A stretch of DNA of 53,837 nt from Rhodospirillaceae bacterium (GTDB lineage Bacteria > Pseudomonadota > Alphaproteobacteria > GCA-2721365): assembly GCA_002721365.1 (NCBI GenBank), contig PBKC01000002.1:29779-83615 (forward strand). The letters run 5' to 3'. Positions 8,117 to 17,341 of this stretch are shown in pieces (the stretch's first letter is position 1; each line of letters opens with the position of its first letter). The notes under the pieces are model-generated. The model was not told the DNA's origin. It saw only the letters and a list, made by a program, of their open reading frames with translations, and did not search any database. A program made the translations under genes and the position numbers.

Positions 8117-8972
8117 CCGACCGTGCGGCATAGGCGCGGGCCAGCCTGCAATATTGCGGGATCGTCAAGGTTTCCGCGCGGGCTGTGGGCTCGATCCCGG
8201 CATCGGCGATCAGGGCATCGGTGTCGATGCCGAGGCTGCGGAGACTGGCGCGGAGCATTTTGCGCCGCTGCCCGAAGGCGGCGGCCGTCACTCTTTCCAA
8301 AGCCTGCTGATCGACCGCCTCGGGCTCCGCTCGCGGCACCAGACGCACCACCGTCGATGTGATCTTCGGCGGCGGCACGAAGGCGCGCGGCGGAATGTCG
8401 AACAGGCAGTCGGTTTCGCAGGCCCATTGCGCGAGAACCGAAAGCCGCCCGTACTCGCCCGATCCGGGCGCTGCGGCGATACGCTGGGCGACTTCCTTCT
8501 GGAACATCAGTGTCATGCTGGCGAAGCGCCGGGCATGACCGAGCCATCCGACCAGCAGCGGCGTCGCGACGTTGTAGGGCAGGTTGGCGACGATCTTGAT
8601 CGCGCCTTCGATATGGTCGGCGGGATCGACCTCTCGCGCATCGCCCTCGACGAGGGTCAGCTTCCCCGGCCATTGCACCGCGAGCTCGGCGAGGGCGGCG
8701 CAGCAGCGGGGATCGCGCTCGACCGCGACGACCGTCGCGCCCGCTTCCAGGAGCGCGCGGGTCAGGCCGCCCGGTCCCGGCCCGACCTCGAACACCGTGA
8801 CGTTATCGAAGGGTGCCGCGGCGCGGGCGATGCGCCGGGTCAGGTTGAGGTCGAGAAGGAAATTCTGGCCGAGGCCTTTCTTCGCCCACAGGCCATGCCG
8901 GGCGATGACCGCGCGCAGCGGCTCGTTGACCGGCCCCGCGCCGGGCGGGTCATCCATCCCCGAGAACGGCAT
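8082..8972 (-). CDS. rsmA: 16S rRNA dimethyladenosine transferase RsmA (KsgA)
   Basis: RsmA dimethylates two adjacent adenines near the 3' end of 16S rRNA during 30S maturation. Landmarks are the N-terminal KKGLGQNFLLD, the SAM motif FEVGPGPGGLTRALLE and the catalytic NLPYN motif, in family order. The start at 8972 gives 296 residues; an ATG at 8957 (MDDPPGAG) is an equally plausible start and would overlap the pdxA stop by only 8 bp. It lies downstream of pdxA, a very common pairing in proteobacteria, and its 3' end runs 35 bp into the convergent gmk. Confidence 0.95.
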   Translation of the reverse strand: MPFSGMDDPPGAGPVNEPLRAVIARHGLWAKKGLGQNFLLDLNLTRRIARAAAPFDNVTVFEVGPGPGGLTRALLEAGATVVAVERDPRCCAALAELAVQWPGKLTLVEGDAREVDPADHIEGAIKIVANLPYNVATPLLVGWLGHARRFASMTLMFQKEVAQRIAAAPGSGEYGRLSVLAQWACETDCLFDIPPRAFVPPPKITSTVVRLVPRAEPEAVDQQALERVTAAAFGQRRKMLRASLRSLGIDTDALIADAGIEPTARAETLTIPQYCRLARAYAARSVTPPADATRTR

Positions 8973-9990
8973 GACGGTGTGCGGCCATATCCGCCGCCAT
9001 CGCCAGCGACGCGACGAAACTCGCCTCGTTGGCCTTGCCGGTGCCGGCGATGGCGAAACCGGTACCGTGATCGGGCGAGGTGCGGATGAAGGGGAGACCC
9101 AGCGTGACGTTGACGCCGCCCCAGAAATCCAGCGTCTTCAACGGGATCAACGCCTGGTCGTGATACATGCAGAGGACGACGTCGGCATCGGCGCGGGCCG
9201 CCGGGTGGAACAGGGAGTCGGCCGGATAGGGGCCTGATGCCGCGATCCCCTCCGCCTTCAGTTGCGCGACGGCGGGGGCGATGATGTCGATCTCCTCCCG
9301 TCCGATTGCCCCTTCTTCGCCGGCATGAGGGTTGAGCCCGGCAACGGCGAGGCGGGGCCTCTCAATGCCGAAATTGAGCCGCAGGTCACGGTCGGCGATG
9401 CGCCCGCAGGCGATGATCGTCTCCGTGCTCAGTGCATTGGCAACGGCGCGGAACGGCAGGTGGACCGTCACCGGGATCACTCGGAGCTCGGGGCAGGCAA
9501 GCATCATGACGGGCGGTTCCCCGGTCCCGGCGAGAGCCGCGAGGAACTCGGTATGGCCCGGATGGGTAAAGCCCGCCTCGTAGAGGACGCGCTTGTGGAT
9601 CGGATTGGTGACGACGGCGGATGCCGCCCCGTCCCGCACCAGTTCGACCGCGCGCTCGATGGCGCCGATGACCGCGCGCCCGTTCTCGGTGCTCGGGTGG
9701 CCGGGTTCGGGATGAACGGGCACGCTGTGCGACAGGACCGGCAGAGCGTTGTCGAACCGGACCGTCGCGTCCGTCGGCCCCTCGATCGCAGCGACCGGAA
9801 TGTCCCAGCCCAGACGGTCTGCGCATCGTCGGACCCGGTCGGGATCGTCGATGAGGAAGAAGGCCGGTGTTCCCGATTCTCTGTTCCGCCAAGCCTTCAG
9901 GGTGACTTCGGTACCGATGCCCGCCGGCTCGCCCATGGTGACGGCCAGGGGCGAACGCGATCGCCAGTCCTCCGGCTCAGACGCGGACAT
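8950..9990 (-). CDS. pdxA: 4-hydroxythreonine-4-phosphate dehydrogenase
   Basis: PdxA oxidises 4-phosphooxy-threonine in pyridoxal 5'-phosphate synthesis. The 346-residue protein has the N-terminal VTMGEPAGIGTE motif and metal-ligand histidines in the HPGHTEFLA segment and in MYHDQALIPLK, plus the C-terminal RTSPDHGTGFAIAGTG motif. I set the start at the ATG at 9990 (MSASEPED), which overlaps the end of surA by 14 bp; an earlier in-frame start would run through surA. Order surA-pdxA-rsmA is conserved in many proteobacteria. Confidence 0.95.
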   Translation of the reverse strand: MSASEPEDWRSRSPLAVTMGEPAGIGTEVTLKAWRNRESGTPAFFLIDDPDRVRRCADRLGWDIPVAAIEGPTDATVRFDNALPVLSHSVPVHPEPGHPSTENGRAVIGAIERAVELVRDGAASAVVTNPIHKRVLYEAGFTHPGHTEFLAALAGTGEPPVMMLACPELRVIPVTVHLPFRAVANALSTETIIACGRIADRDLRLNFGIERPRLAVAGLNPHAGEEGAIGREEIDIIAPAVAQLKAEGIAASGPYPADSLFHPAARADADVVLCMYHDQALIPLKTLDFWGGVNVTLGLPFIRTSPDHGTGFAIAGTGKANEASFVASLAMAADMAAHRHAVLGDG

Positions 9991-11236
9991 CGATGAAGGC
10001 GGCTTGCCGCAGGTCGCGGAGCAGCCGCCTAGCGAGCATTTCCAGGCGTTCGTCCTCGATCTGCCGCGCGATCTTGGCGCGCTCCTCCGCGACCGCATCG
10101 GGTTGATCGCGCTCGCAGACGATGAGGACATGTACGCCGCGTTCGGTGCGGATCGGTTGGCTCGGGGTACCTACGTCGAGCCCGTCGATCGCGGTGCGGA
10201 ACTCGGACGGCAGGTCCTTGACCGCGATCTTTCCCAAGGGTCCGGACAGGGGAGATTCGAGGTCGTCGATGACCTGGTTGAACTGGTCGCAGCTCGTAAC
10301 CGACCGGGAAATTTCGCTGGCGCGTTCGCGCTGCGCCGCCCATTCGCTGTCGGGAGCGTCGGGCGCGACTGCGAGCAGGATCTGAGTCAGGTCGACGGAG
10401 CCTTCATCGGCTTCCTCGACGATTCGACGCCGTTCGCGAAGCTGAACGATGCTGAACCCGTCCAGGGTTCTGATCGGATCGGAAACGGTGTCGACCTGCA
10501 TGCCGGTCAAGGTCGAGCGAAAGACGGGACTGAGGTCGCCGCCCCTTACCCAACCGAGATTGCCGCCGTCCGCCGCCGTCGACCCTTCGGAGAACTGCCG
10601 TGCCACGGCGGCGAAATCGGCGCCGGAGCGAAGCTGGGTGACGATCCGTTCGGCGTTGGTGCGAACCGATGCTTCGTCCGACGGTCCGTCGACGCGCAGG
10701 GCGATCTCGGACACCAGGAACTCCGTTTCGCCGTCGCTGTTCTCCGACGCCGCCATCTTCTCGTCGATCTCTTCCTCGGTGACGTTGATGGACGGGCGCA
10801 ACCGTTGGTTCAGTATCTTCGCCCAGGCGATTTCCCCCTGGATCTGGGACTCGAGCGCCGAGCGCTTGATGTTGCGGGCGGCAAGGAAGTCGTCGATCTG
10901 GCTGGGGGCGATGTTGTTCTGGTTGGCGATCGTCTCCATCGCCCTCTCGACCTCCGACTGAGTCGGCGGGACGCCTTGGCGCTGCGCTTCCTGGATCTTC
11001 AGCTTGTCGTCGATGAGGTTGCGCAGCACCTGAGGCGCCATGTTGCGGCGGACCTCCTGCGTGTCGTTCAGACCGCCGGCGGTGATCGCGAGATCGATCC
11101 GCGTGGCCAGGTCGTAGACGGAGATGACGTCGCTGTTAACGATCGCAGCGATTCGCTGGACGTCCTGGGCCTGGGCCTGGGCCTGGGCGGCCCCGGTCAA
11201 TGCCAGGGCGATCACTAATGCGAGGAAACGTCTCAT
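9977..11236 (-). CDS. surA: Periplasmic chaperone / peptidyl-prolyl isomerase SurA
   Basis: SurA escorts unfolded outer-membrane proteins, including LptD, through the periplasm. The 419-residue protein begins with a signal peptide (MRRFLALVIALALTG, then an Ala-Gln repeat), followed by the SurA N-domain (IAAIVNSDVISVYDLATRI) and two parvulin-type segments: about residues 170-275, including GGNLGWVRGGDLSPVF, and a degenerate second one at about 285-385. The signal peptide region contains four tandem CCTGGG hexamers (11164-11187, plus strand) coding the Ala-Gln run. It follows lptD in the same operon, matching the shared job in outer-membrane assembly. Confidence 0.92.
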   Translation of the reverse strand: MRRFLALVIALALTGAAQAQAQAQDVQRIAAIVNSDVISVYDLATRIDLAITAGGLNDTQEVRRNMAPQVLRNLIDDKLKIQEAQRQGVPPTQSEVERAMETIANQNNIAPSQIDDFLAARNIKRSALESQIQGEIAWAKILNQRLRPSINVTEEEIDEKMAASENSDGETEFLVSEIALRVDGPSDEASVRTNAERIVTQLRSGADFAAVARQFSEGSTAADGGNLGWVRGGDLSPVFRSTLTGMQVDTVSDPIRTLDGFSIVQLRERRRIVEEADEGSVDLTQILLAVAPDAPDSEWAAQRERASEISRSVTSCDQFNQVIDDLESPLSGPLGKIAVKDLPSEFRTAIDGLDVGTPSQPIRTERGVHVLIVCERDQPDAVAEERAKIARQIEDERLEMLARRLLRDLRQAAFIDVRV

Positions 11237-11305
11237 TTTCTCACCGGAGGGGGAGCATTCGTTCGAGAGATAGGGGCAACGGCGCAGCCGCGCAACGACC
11301 GCGTC

Positions 11306-13447
11306 TCAGCCAAGGTTGGCGAGCTGCAGTTGAAGGATGAAGGAGGTGCTGGGCTCCAGGCCGACATCCCGGAAAAAATCGCGCTGGAAGCGGCCGATGA
11401 TCTGAACGCATTCGTCGTGATAGATCACGCTGGCACCGGTCAGAAGCGTGCCGCCGCCGGAATTGAGGTCGCGCCGCAGCCGGCCGCTTACCGCCCAGTG
11501 ATCGGTGACGTCGAACCGCCCGTAGACGAACACCTCTTCGATATTCTGCGGCGTGGCCGTGGTCGGCGTGTCGCTGATCGAGATGTAATCGGTCGAGAGT
11601 TGGAAGCGCCAGTAGTTCAGAGCTGCCCGCAAGGCGGTTCTCTGCACCGAGAAGTCGTCCGAATCGAGTCGGGTCCGGTAGGACAGATCGACAAACGGCA
11701 GCAGGTACAGGTCGATCCGCCCGACATAGTCCGAGAAGTGACCGGTGAGACCCGATCCGTTCTCGAAAATATTGTTGCTCTCTTCCCGGTAACTCTGGCC
11801 GAGGAGCACACTGGCCAAGGGGCCGTCGGCGCCGTAGATGCTGGTCTTCAGGCCATAGTTGACGCGGACTCCCGTTTCCACGCGGTCGAGGCCAGGAAAG
11901 CGGTTGGCGCTGAACAGGTTGGTGTCGTCGAGTTCCAGGTCGACGCTGTCCTCGTTCGGAATTTCGTCCGGATTCTTGTTGTTGGGCGATGCGATGAACT
12001 GAACGATCGGCTCGATGACTTCGCTGTAGCGGCCGTCGTGGCGCACCAGTGGATGTCGCCAGTCGAGAACGACTTGAGGCACGAACCGTCCCGTCGTGCC
12101 TTCCAGCCGCGGACCGTTGGGCAGGTTCGGGTCTATGACGTCGGCGACGTCATAGACGTCTCCACGGACGCTGGCGTTGATGGTGAGCCGGCTGCCCCAT
12201 GTGCTCTCCAAGGTGCGAACCCAGCCGCCGGTAATCGACAGCCGCTTGCTGTCCGCACCGAAATCGCGGGTCAGAACCATCGCGTTGGCATCGAAGGTCA
12301 GCCGCCCACCCAGGGTTGTCGGCTCTCCGATCCAGTTATAGCTGGCGAAAGGCGTAACCAGCGGAATCGTGTCCGGGTTCTCCAGGGGGTCGAGGCTCTG
12401 GAAGGCGAACCCGCTGATCTCGGTGTAGCTTCCCTCATCGAAACGTTCGGCGAAGGCGTGCGAGGTCAGCGTGTTCTCGCCTCGGCGGAAGCCGTACTGG
12501 CTGAGATAGGTGGCGTCGCTCGCGCGTTCCGCGTCGGCCCCCAGCGTCCATTTTTCACTGAGGTCCTGGCGGGCATGAAGCTCGACATGGCCGCGGACCC
12601 GCGACGACACGTCCTGGTCGATCCGTTCGCGCGGCGAATGGGTCGCGCTGGCGCGGAAGGTGAGTTCGCCGCGCTGGGTCGCCTGGCGATATTCGCCGGT
12701 CAGGATGACCCCTTCCTCGGTCGAGAAGATCGGGGCGAAGGTCGCATCGCGGTTGGGGGCGATGTTGAAGAAGAACGGTACCTGCACCGAGCTGCCGAGA
12801 AAGCTCGACGATCCGAACACCGGGCCAAGGAAGCCGGTCTTGCGCTTGACCGACGGGTCGGGGTGACTGAAGTAGGGAAGCCAGGCGACCGGCACGCCGA
12901 ACACCTCGAACAAGGCGTCGACATAAGCGATCTCCTTGTCGTTCTGGTCGTGGACGACCTTGACCGCCTTGATCTGCCATAACGGCGCTCGGCTGGGATC
13001 GTCCGCGCACAGATCGCAAGGTGAATAGACCGCCTTGCTGAGCTCGGTGATGCCGTTACCGTACCGGCGGGCGCCGTTGGCAGCGAGGCGCGAACGGTCG
13101 GCGAGCAGCATGCGGATGCTCTTGATCGCGCCGCGGCGGAGATCGCCGCTCAGCTCGACATAGTCGGCGAACAGAACGTTGCCGTCGTCCTCGACCAGCG
13201 AGACGTTGCCGCTGGCGGTGACGAAGTCCTGAGCCTGGTTGTAGGTCAGGGAGTCGGCGAGCAGGATGCGGTCACCGTAGGACAGCTCGACATGTCCCTT
13301 GGCGACGGCGATATCCAGCTGCTGGTCATAGGTCATCTCGTCCGCGGACAGAAGGACCGGCAGATCGCTGTCTTGAGCCGAGGCGACGCCCTTGACGCAG
13401 TAAAGCGCCAGAAGGGCGAGCATGAGAAGTCGAGCGAACGCCCTCAT
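11306..13447 (-). CDS. lptD: LPS-assembly protein LptD
   Basis: LptD is the outer-membrane barrel that inserts lipopolysaccharide into the outer leaflet. The 713-residue protein has a signal peptide (residues 1-24, ending VASAQ), an N-terminal LptA-like beta-jellyroll (about 30-230) and a long beta-barrel. Cysteines lie in the N-terminal domain (Cys144 and Cys147, SPCDLC) and near the C-terminus (Cys680). I chose the ATG at 13447 because it begins the signal peptide and overlaps the lptG stop by four bases (ATGA); the frame stays open further upstream through lptG only. LptFG and SurA are its neighbours and functional partners. Confidence 0.93.
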   Translation of the reverse strand: MRAFARLLMLALLALYCVKGVASAQDSDLPVLLSADEMTYDQQLDIAVAKGHVELSYGDRILLADSLTYNQAQDFVTASGNVSLVEDDGNVLFADYVELSGDLRRGAIKSIRMLLADRSRLAANGARRYGNGITELSKAVYSPCDLCADDPSRAPLWQIKAVKVVHDQNDKEIAYVDALFEVFGVPVAWLPYFSHPDPSVKRKTGFLGPVFGSSSFLGSSVQVPFFFNIAPNRDATFAPIFSTEEGVILTGEYRQATQRGELTFRASATHSPRERIDQDVSSRVRGHVELHARQDLSEKWTLGADAERASDATYLSQYGFRRGENTLTSHAFAERFDEGSYTEISGFAFQSLDPLENPDTIPLVTPFASYNWIGEPTTLGGRLTFDANAMVLTRDFGADSKRLSITGGWVRTLESTWGSRLTINASVRGDVYDVADVIDPNLPNGPRLEGTTGRFVPQVVLDWRHPLVRHDGRYSEVIEPIVQFIASPNNKNPDEIPNEDSVDLELDDTNLFSANRFPGLDRVETGVRVNYGLKTSIYGADGPLASVLLGQSYREESNNIFENGSGLTGHFSDYVGRIDLYLLPFVDLSYRTRLDSDDFSVQRTALRAALNYWRFQLSTDYISISDTPTTATPQNIEEVFVYGRFDVTDHWAVSGRLRRDLNSGGGTLLTGASVIYHDECVQIIGRFQRDFFRDVGLEPSTSFILQLQLANLG

Positions 13448-14538
13448 CCTTCCTCGAAGTGAAGCAGGGTGCCGAGGCCGAGCAGGATGGTGACCGCACT
13501 CGGCGACCAGGCGGCGAGTTCCACCGGAATGCGCCCGGAAAGGCCAAGCGCCACGACCACGTCGGAGAAGAAATAGAGGACGAATCCGGCCAGAAGTCCG
13601 CCGGTGAACAGGAGGCCGGTACCGCCGCGACGAGGAAGGCGCAGTGAAAAAGCCGCCGCGACCAACAGTGCCCCGCACAGAAGGAAGGGCGCCGCGAGCA
13701 GGTTGTAGAAATGGACCTCATGCTGGAGGGCGGAAAAGCCAGCCGCCTTGAGCGTGCGGATGAACCCCGGAAGCGCCCAGAAGGACAGCGTCGACGGCTC
13801 GGCGAAGCTCTCCTGAATGCGGCTGACGGTCAGGTCGGTGGTCAGGCGGTAGCTGTCGACGCGCTGGGCGGGATTGTCCGGCGCGGTGACCAGTGCGTCG
13901 TGAAGCAGCCAGTAGCCCTGTTCGAGCTGGGCGCTCTCGGCGTCGATGCGGCGAATGAACCGGTCCGACTGGTCGAACATGAAGATGATCACGTTCTCCA
14001 GCGCGAGCTCGGGCTGAGCGACCCGGGTTGCGTGGACCACGGACTCGCCGCCGTCGTCCACCTGCCGGAGCCATAGGCCGCTGGTGAGGATGGCGAGTTC
14101 GCCCGAAGTCTCGGTGATGTATTTGGCATCCATCTGCTCGTAGCGCGATAGCATCGCGGCGGCCAGCGGATTGAACACCGTTGTCGTGACCACGCCGATG
14201 CCGGCGGCGAGGAGAAGGCCCGGGAACAGGAATTGCCACACCGAAACGCCGGCCGAGCGCACCACGGCCAGTTCGCTGCTCCGTGTCAGCCGCGACAGAG
14301 CGAGCATCACGCCGACCAGCACCGCGAACGGCAGCACGCGCTGCATCAGGTAGGGCGCGTGCAGAAACAGCATCTGAATCAGCACGATCAGCCCCGCATG
14401 CTCTTTCCCGGCCGCGCGGCGGGCGAGTTCGACGAAGTCGACCACCATGGTCAGGGCGAGGAGGGCGAACATCACCAACCCCGTGGCCATCAGGAATTCA
14501 CGACCGATGTAGACCGACAATGTGGTCGAGATACGCAT
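13444..14538 (-). CDS. lptG: LPS export ABC transporter permease LptG
   Basis: LptG pairs with LptF and the LptB ATPase to extract LPS from the inner membrane and push it along the Lpt bridge. The 364-residue protein has three N-terminal membrane helices, a periplasmic beta-jellyroll (about 130-260) and three C-terminal helices, the LptF/G plan. The motif SSELAVVRSAGVSVWQFL is the cytoplasmic coupling helix region. The stop overlaps the lptD start by four bases and lptF ends 10 bp upstream. It is called LptG rather than LptF from its order next to lptD. Confidence 0.92.
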   Translation of the reverse strand: MRISTTLSVYIGREFLMATGLVMFALLALTMVVDFVELARRAAGKEHAGLIVLIQMLFLHAPYLMQRVLPFAVLVGVMLALSRLTRSSELAVVRSAGVSVWQFLFPGLLLAAGIGVVTTTVFNPLAAAMLSRYEQMDAKYITETSGELAILTSGLWLRQVDDGGESVVHATRVAQPELALENVIIFMFDQSDRFIRRIDAESAQLEQGYWLLHDALVTAPDNPAQRVDSYRLTTDLTVSRIQESFAEPSTLSFWALPGFIRTLKAAGFSALQHEVHFYNLLAAPFLLCGALLVAAAFSLRLPRRGGTGLLFTGGLLAGFVLYFFSDVVVALGLSGRIPVELAAWSPSAVTILLGLGTLLHFEEG

Positions 14539-14548
14539 CGCTCTTCGA

Positions 14549-15670
14549 TCAGCCGGCTTCTGTGAGCGGCGGCGCGGGACGGGGAAGCAACGTTTTCCGC
14601 TCGCTCGTCAACACGTAGAATCCGCCGGCAATGACGGCCGCGATCAACAGGTAGAGCAGAATCGCTGCAGCCGGGACCCGAACCATCAGGCTGACCAACG
14701 CCAGGCCGACCGCCTGGACCAGCACGGCAATGCCGATCGCGACGAGGATTCGGGCGCTGTGCCCGCGGCGGTTGGTTTCTCCGAACAGCAGCGCCGCGCA
14801 GGCTATGGCGGTGAACACGATGGCGTTGAGCGGGCCGACGATCCGCTGGTGGAACTCGGCCAAGAGTTCTCTGTTCTGACGCTCCTGAAGACCTTCTTCC
14901 GGGAACAGAAGCTCGCTCGGGTAACGTTCTTTCGCTTCTCGGGTGCGTGTGCCGCCGGCGGTGCCCGGCGACGAGAAATCGAAGCTGTAGCGATCGAAAT
15001 AGAGCATCGACAGATTGCCCGCCTGCTTGTCGATCTCTTGCCGGTTGCCATTGAACAGCACGAAGCGCGGTCCTTCCTCCGTGTTCACCAGGGCGCCGCG
15101 CTCGGCCATCATCGTCGCCGGCCGGCTCGGGTCGCGCTCATCATGGACGAGGATGCCCCGCAATTCGCCGGAACTGCCGCGCTCGCGCACATAGACGGTC
15201 AAGCCGTCGATCGGCGTATTGAACACGCCCTCCTGGATCAGCACCGATGCATAGCTGTGGCGGATTTCGAACTGGAGGTCCTTGAAAGCACGAAAGCCGG
15301 TCGGCATCAGGAAGAGCGTGTTGGCATACCCGATGACGGTTATCACGGCGGCCAATGCCAGGGCGGGCGCGGCGATCTGCAGATTGCCGAGACCCGCTGC
15401 CCGCAGGACCACCAGTTCGCTGTCCACCGCCAGCCGATGGTAGGCGTAGAGCACGCCCGCAAGCACCGCGACCGGAAGGATCACGGTCAGGAGCGACGGC
15501 AGAAGCAGCACCGTCAGATAGAGGAAAACCCCGACCGAAAGCCCCTTGTTGATGATCAGGTCGATGAAACGCAGCGATTGCGTCAGCCAGATGATGGCCG
15601 TGAAGCTGGCGCCGATCACGAGCGAGGGGCCAGCAACTTGCCGGAGGAGATATCGGAAATAATTCGGCAT
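14549..15670 (-). CDS. lptF: LPS export ABC transporter permease LptF
   Basis: The partner permease of LptG, 373 residues. It starts MPNYFRYLLRQVAGPSL, has the coupling-helix motif DSELVVLRAAGLGNLQIA, a central periplasmic domain and C-terminal helices (from about residue 270). I chose the ATG at 15670; a longer reading would extend into the region shared with pepA's leader. It is divergent from pepA (start 15845), an arrangement well known for lptF and pepA in proteobacteria, so the 174 bp between them probably hold both promoters. Confidence 0.93.
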   Translation of the reverse strand: MPNYFRYLLRQVAGPSLVIGASFTAIIWLTQSLRFIDLIINKGLSVGVFLYLTVLLLPSLLTVILPVAVLAGVLYAYHRLAVDSELVVLRAAGLGNLQIAAPALALAAVITVIGYANTLFLMPTGFRAFKDLQFEIRHSYASVLIQEGVFNTPIDGLTVYVRERGSSGELRGILVHDERDPSRPATMMAERGALVNTEEGPRFVLFNGNRQEIDKQAGNLSMLYFDRYSFDFSSPGTAGGTRTREAKERYPSELLFPEEGLQERQNRELLAEFHQRIVGPLNAIVFTAIACAALLFGETNRRGHSARILVAIGIAVLVQAVGLALVSLMVRVPAAAILLYLLIAAVIAGGFYVLTSERKTLLPRPAPPLTEAG

Positions 15671-15844
15671 TGAGCCCCGCAGCGGCGTGCGGACCCTACG
15701 GCCCCGCCGCGCGCAGCTTAAACAAAATGTTTTCTTCGCCGCAACACGCGCTAAAGTCCCGGCGCCCCCGGCGCGGTGGCGACAGTGGGAAGACATTCGC
15801 CGCCATCGGTACCGAATACGGGACGAAGCCCCAAGAGGAGCACG

Positions 15845-17341
15845 ATGAATATCACCTTCGCCAAGCTCAGCCTGCCTTCATCCGGAACGATCGTCGTCGG
15901 CGTGATGGAGGGGAGATCTCTCTCGCCAAGCGCTCAGGAAATCGACGCGAAAACCGGCGGCGCGCTGGCGCGGGCGATGGGGGCTGACCGGTTCAGGGGC
16001 AAACGCGGCGAGTTTCTGTCGGTGCTGGCGCCGTCGGGGATCGACGCCGGCCGGGTGCTTCTGGCGGGGCTGGGCAAGGCCAAGGAAATCGACATCGCAG
16101 GGCTTGAAGGGCTCGGCGGCGCGATCGTCGCCCAATTGAACGCGGCCGGCGAGACCCAGGCGTCGGTCATGGTCGACGACATCAAGGGGGCCAAGCCGTC
16201 CGGCGCCAAGATGGCGGCCGCGGTCGCCTTCGGCGCGAGGCTCCGCGCCTATCGCTTCGACAAATACCGCACCAAGGAAAAGCCCGAGGAACGGCCGACG
16301 ATGAAGAAGCTGGCCGTCCTCGTCGACGGTCCGAGCAAGGCCAAGGACAAGTACGCCGAATGCGAGAAAATCGCCGACGGCGTGTTCTTCACCCGCGACC
16401 TCGTCTCCGAGCCCGCCAACATTCTTTATCCGGAAACGCTGGCTGCCGAAGCCGAGACGCTTCGCGCACTCGGGGTCGAGGTCGAGGTGCTGGGCGTTCC
16501 TGAGATGAAGAAGCTCGGCATGGGTGCGCTGCTCGGTGTCGGGCAGGGCAGTGTCCGTGAGTCGCGCCTGATCGTCATGCGCTGGAACGGTGCGGCGAAG
16601 GCGGACGAGACCCCGGTGGCCTTCGTCGGCAAGGGGGTTACCTTCGATACCGGCGGCATCTCGATCAAGCCGTCCGCCGGCATGGAAGACATGAAGTGGG
16701 ACATGGGCGGCTCGGGCGTTGTGCTGGGCCTGATGAAAGCCCTGGCCGGCCGCAAGGCGAAGGCCAACGTGGTCGGCGTGGTCGGCGCTGTCGAGAACAT
16801 GCCGTCCGGTAGCGCCCAGCGCCCCGGCGACGTGGTGACGACGATGTCGGGCCAGACCATCGAGGTCATCAACACCGATGCCGAAGGGCGCCTCGTCCTC
16901 GCCGATGCGCTGTGGTACACGCAGGACCGCTTCAAGCCCAAATTCATGATCAACTTGGCGACCCTCACGGGTGCGATCATCGTTTCGCTCGGCAGCGAGC
17001 GGGCCGGCATGTTCTGCAACAACGACCAGCTTTCCGACCGGTTGATGAAAGCGGGCGACGAAGTGGGCGAAAAGCTGTGGCCGATGCCGATCGACGAGGC
17101 CTACGACGCCGATATCGCCAGTGACATCGCCGACATGAAGAACGTCGGCGCCGGCCGCGGCGCGGGCAGCATCGCCGGCGCCAAGCTTTTGGAGCGCTTC
17201 GTGAACAAGCTGCCCTGGGCGCATCTCGACATCGCCGGCGTCACTTGGTCGAAGAAGGACAAGAACACGGTGCCCAAGGGCGCGACGGCGTTTGGCGTGC
17301 GGCTGCTCGACCGGCTGGTCGCCACTCATTACGAAAGCTAA
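15845..17341 (+). CDS. pepA: Leucyl aminopeptidase (M17)
   Basis: A dizinc or dimanganese exopeptidase that removes N-terminal residues from peptides in the cytoplasm; some homologues also bind DNA. The protein is 498 residues. The M17 signature NTDAEGRLVLADAL is intact, and the metal-ligand region GKGVTFDTGGISIKPSAGM precedes it. The ATG at 15845 (MNITFAKL) has a good AGAGGAG ribosome-binding site 5 bp upstream, whereas the longer in-frame start at 15776 does not. The methyltransferase frame downstream begins inside its 3' end. Confidence 0.95.
   Translation: MNITFAKLSLPSSGTIVVGVMEGRSLSPSAQEIDAKTGGALARAMGADRFRGKRGEFLSVLAPSGIDAGRVLLAGLGKAKEIDIAGLEGLGGAIVAQLNAAGETQASVMVDDIKGAKPSGAKMAAAVAFGARLRAYRFDKYRTKEKPEERPTMKKLAVLVDGPSKAKDKYAECEKIADGVFFTRDLVSEPANILYPETLAAEAETLRALGVEVEVLGVPEMKKLGMGALLGVGQGSVRESRLIVMRWNGAAKADETPVAFVGKGVTFDTGGISIKPSAGMEDMKWDMGGSGVVLGLMKALAGRKAKANVVGVVGAVENMPSGSAQRPGDVVTTMSGQTIEVINTDAEGRLVLADALWYTQDRFKPKFMINLATLTGAIIVSLGSERAGMFCNNDQLSDRLMKAGDEVGEKLWPMPIDEAYDADIASDIADMKNVGAGRGAGSIAGAKLLERFVNKLPWAHLDIAGVTWSKKDKNTVPKGATAFGVRLLDRLVATHYES

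Noticed and set aside
11330..12982. 550-residue frame on the plus strand
   Set aside because: Antisense to lptD; no recognisable domain.
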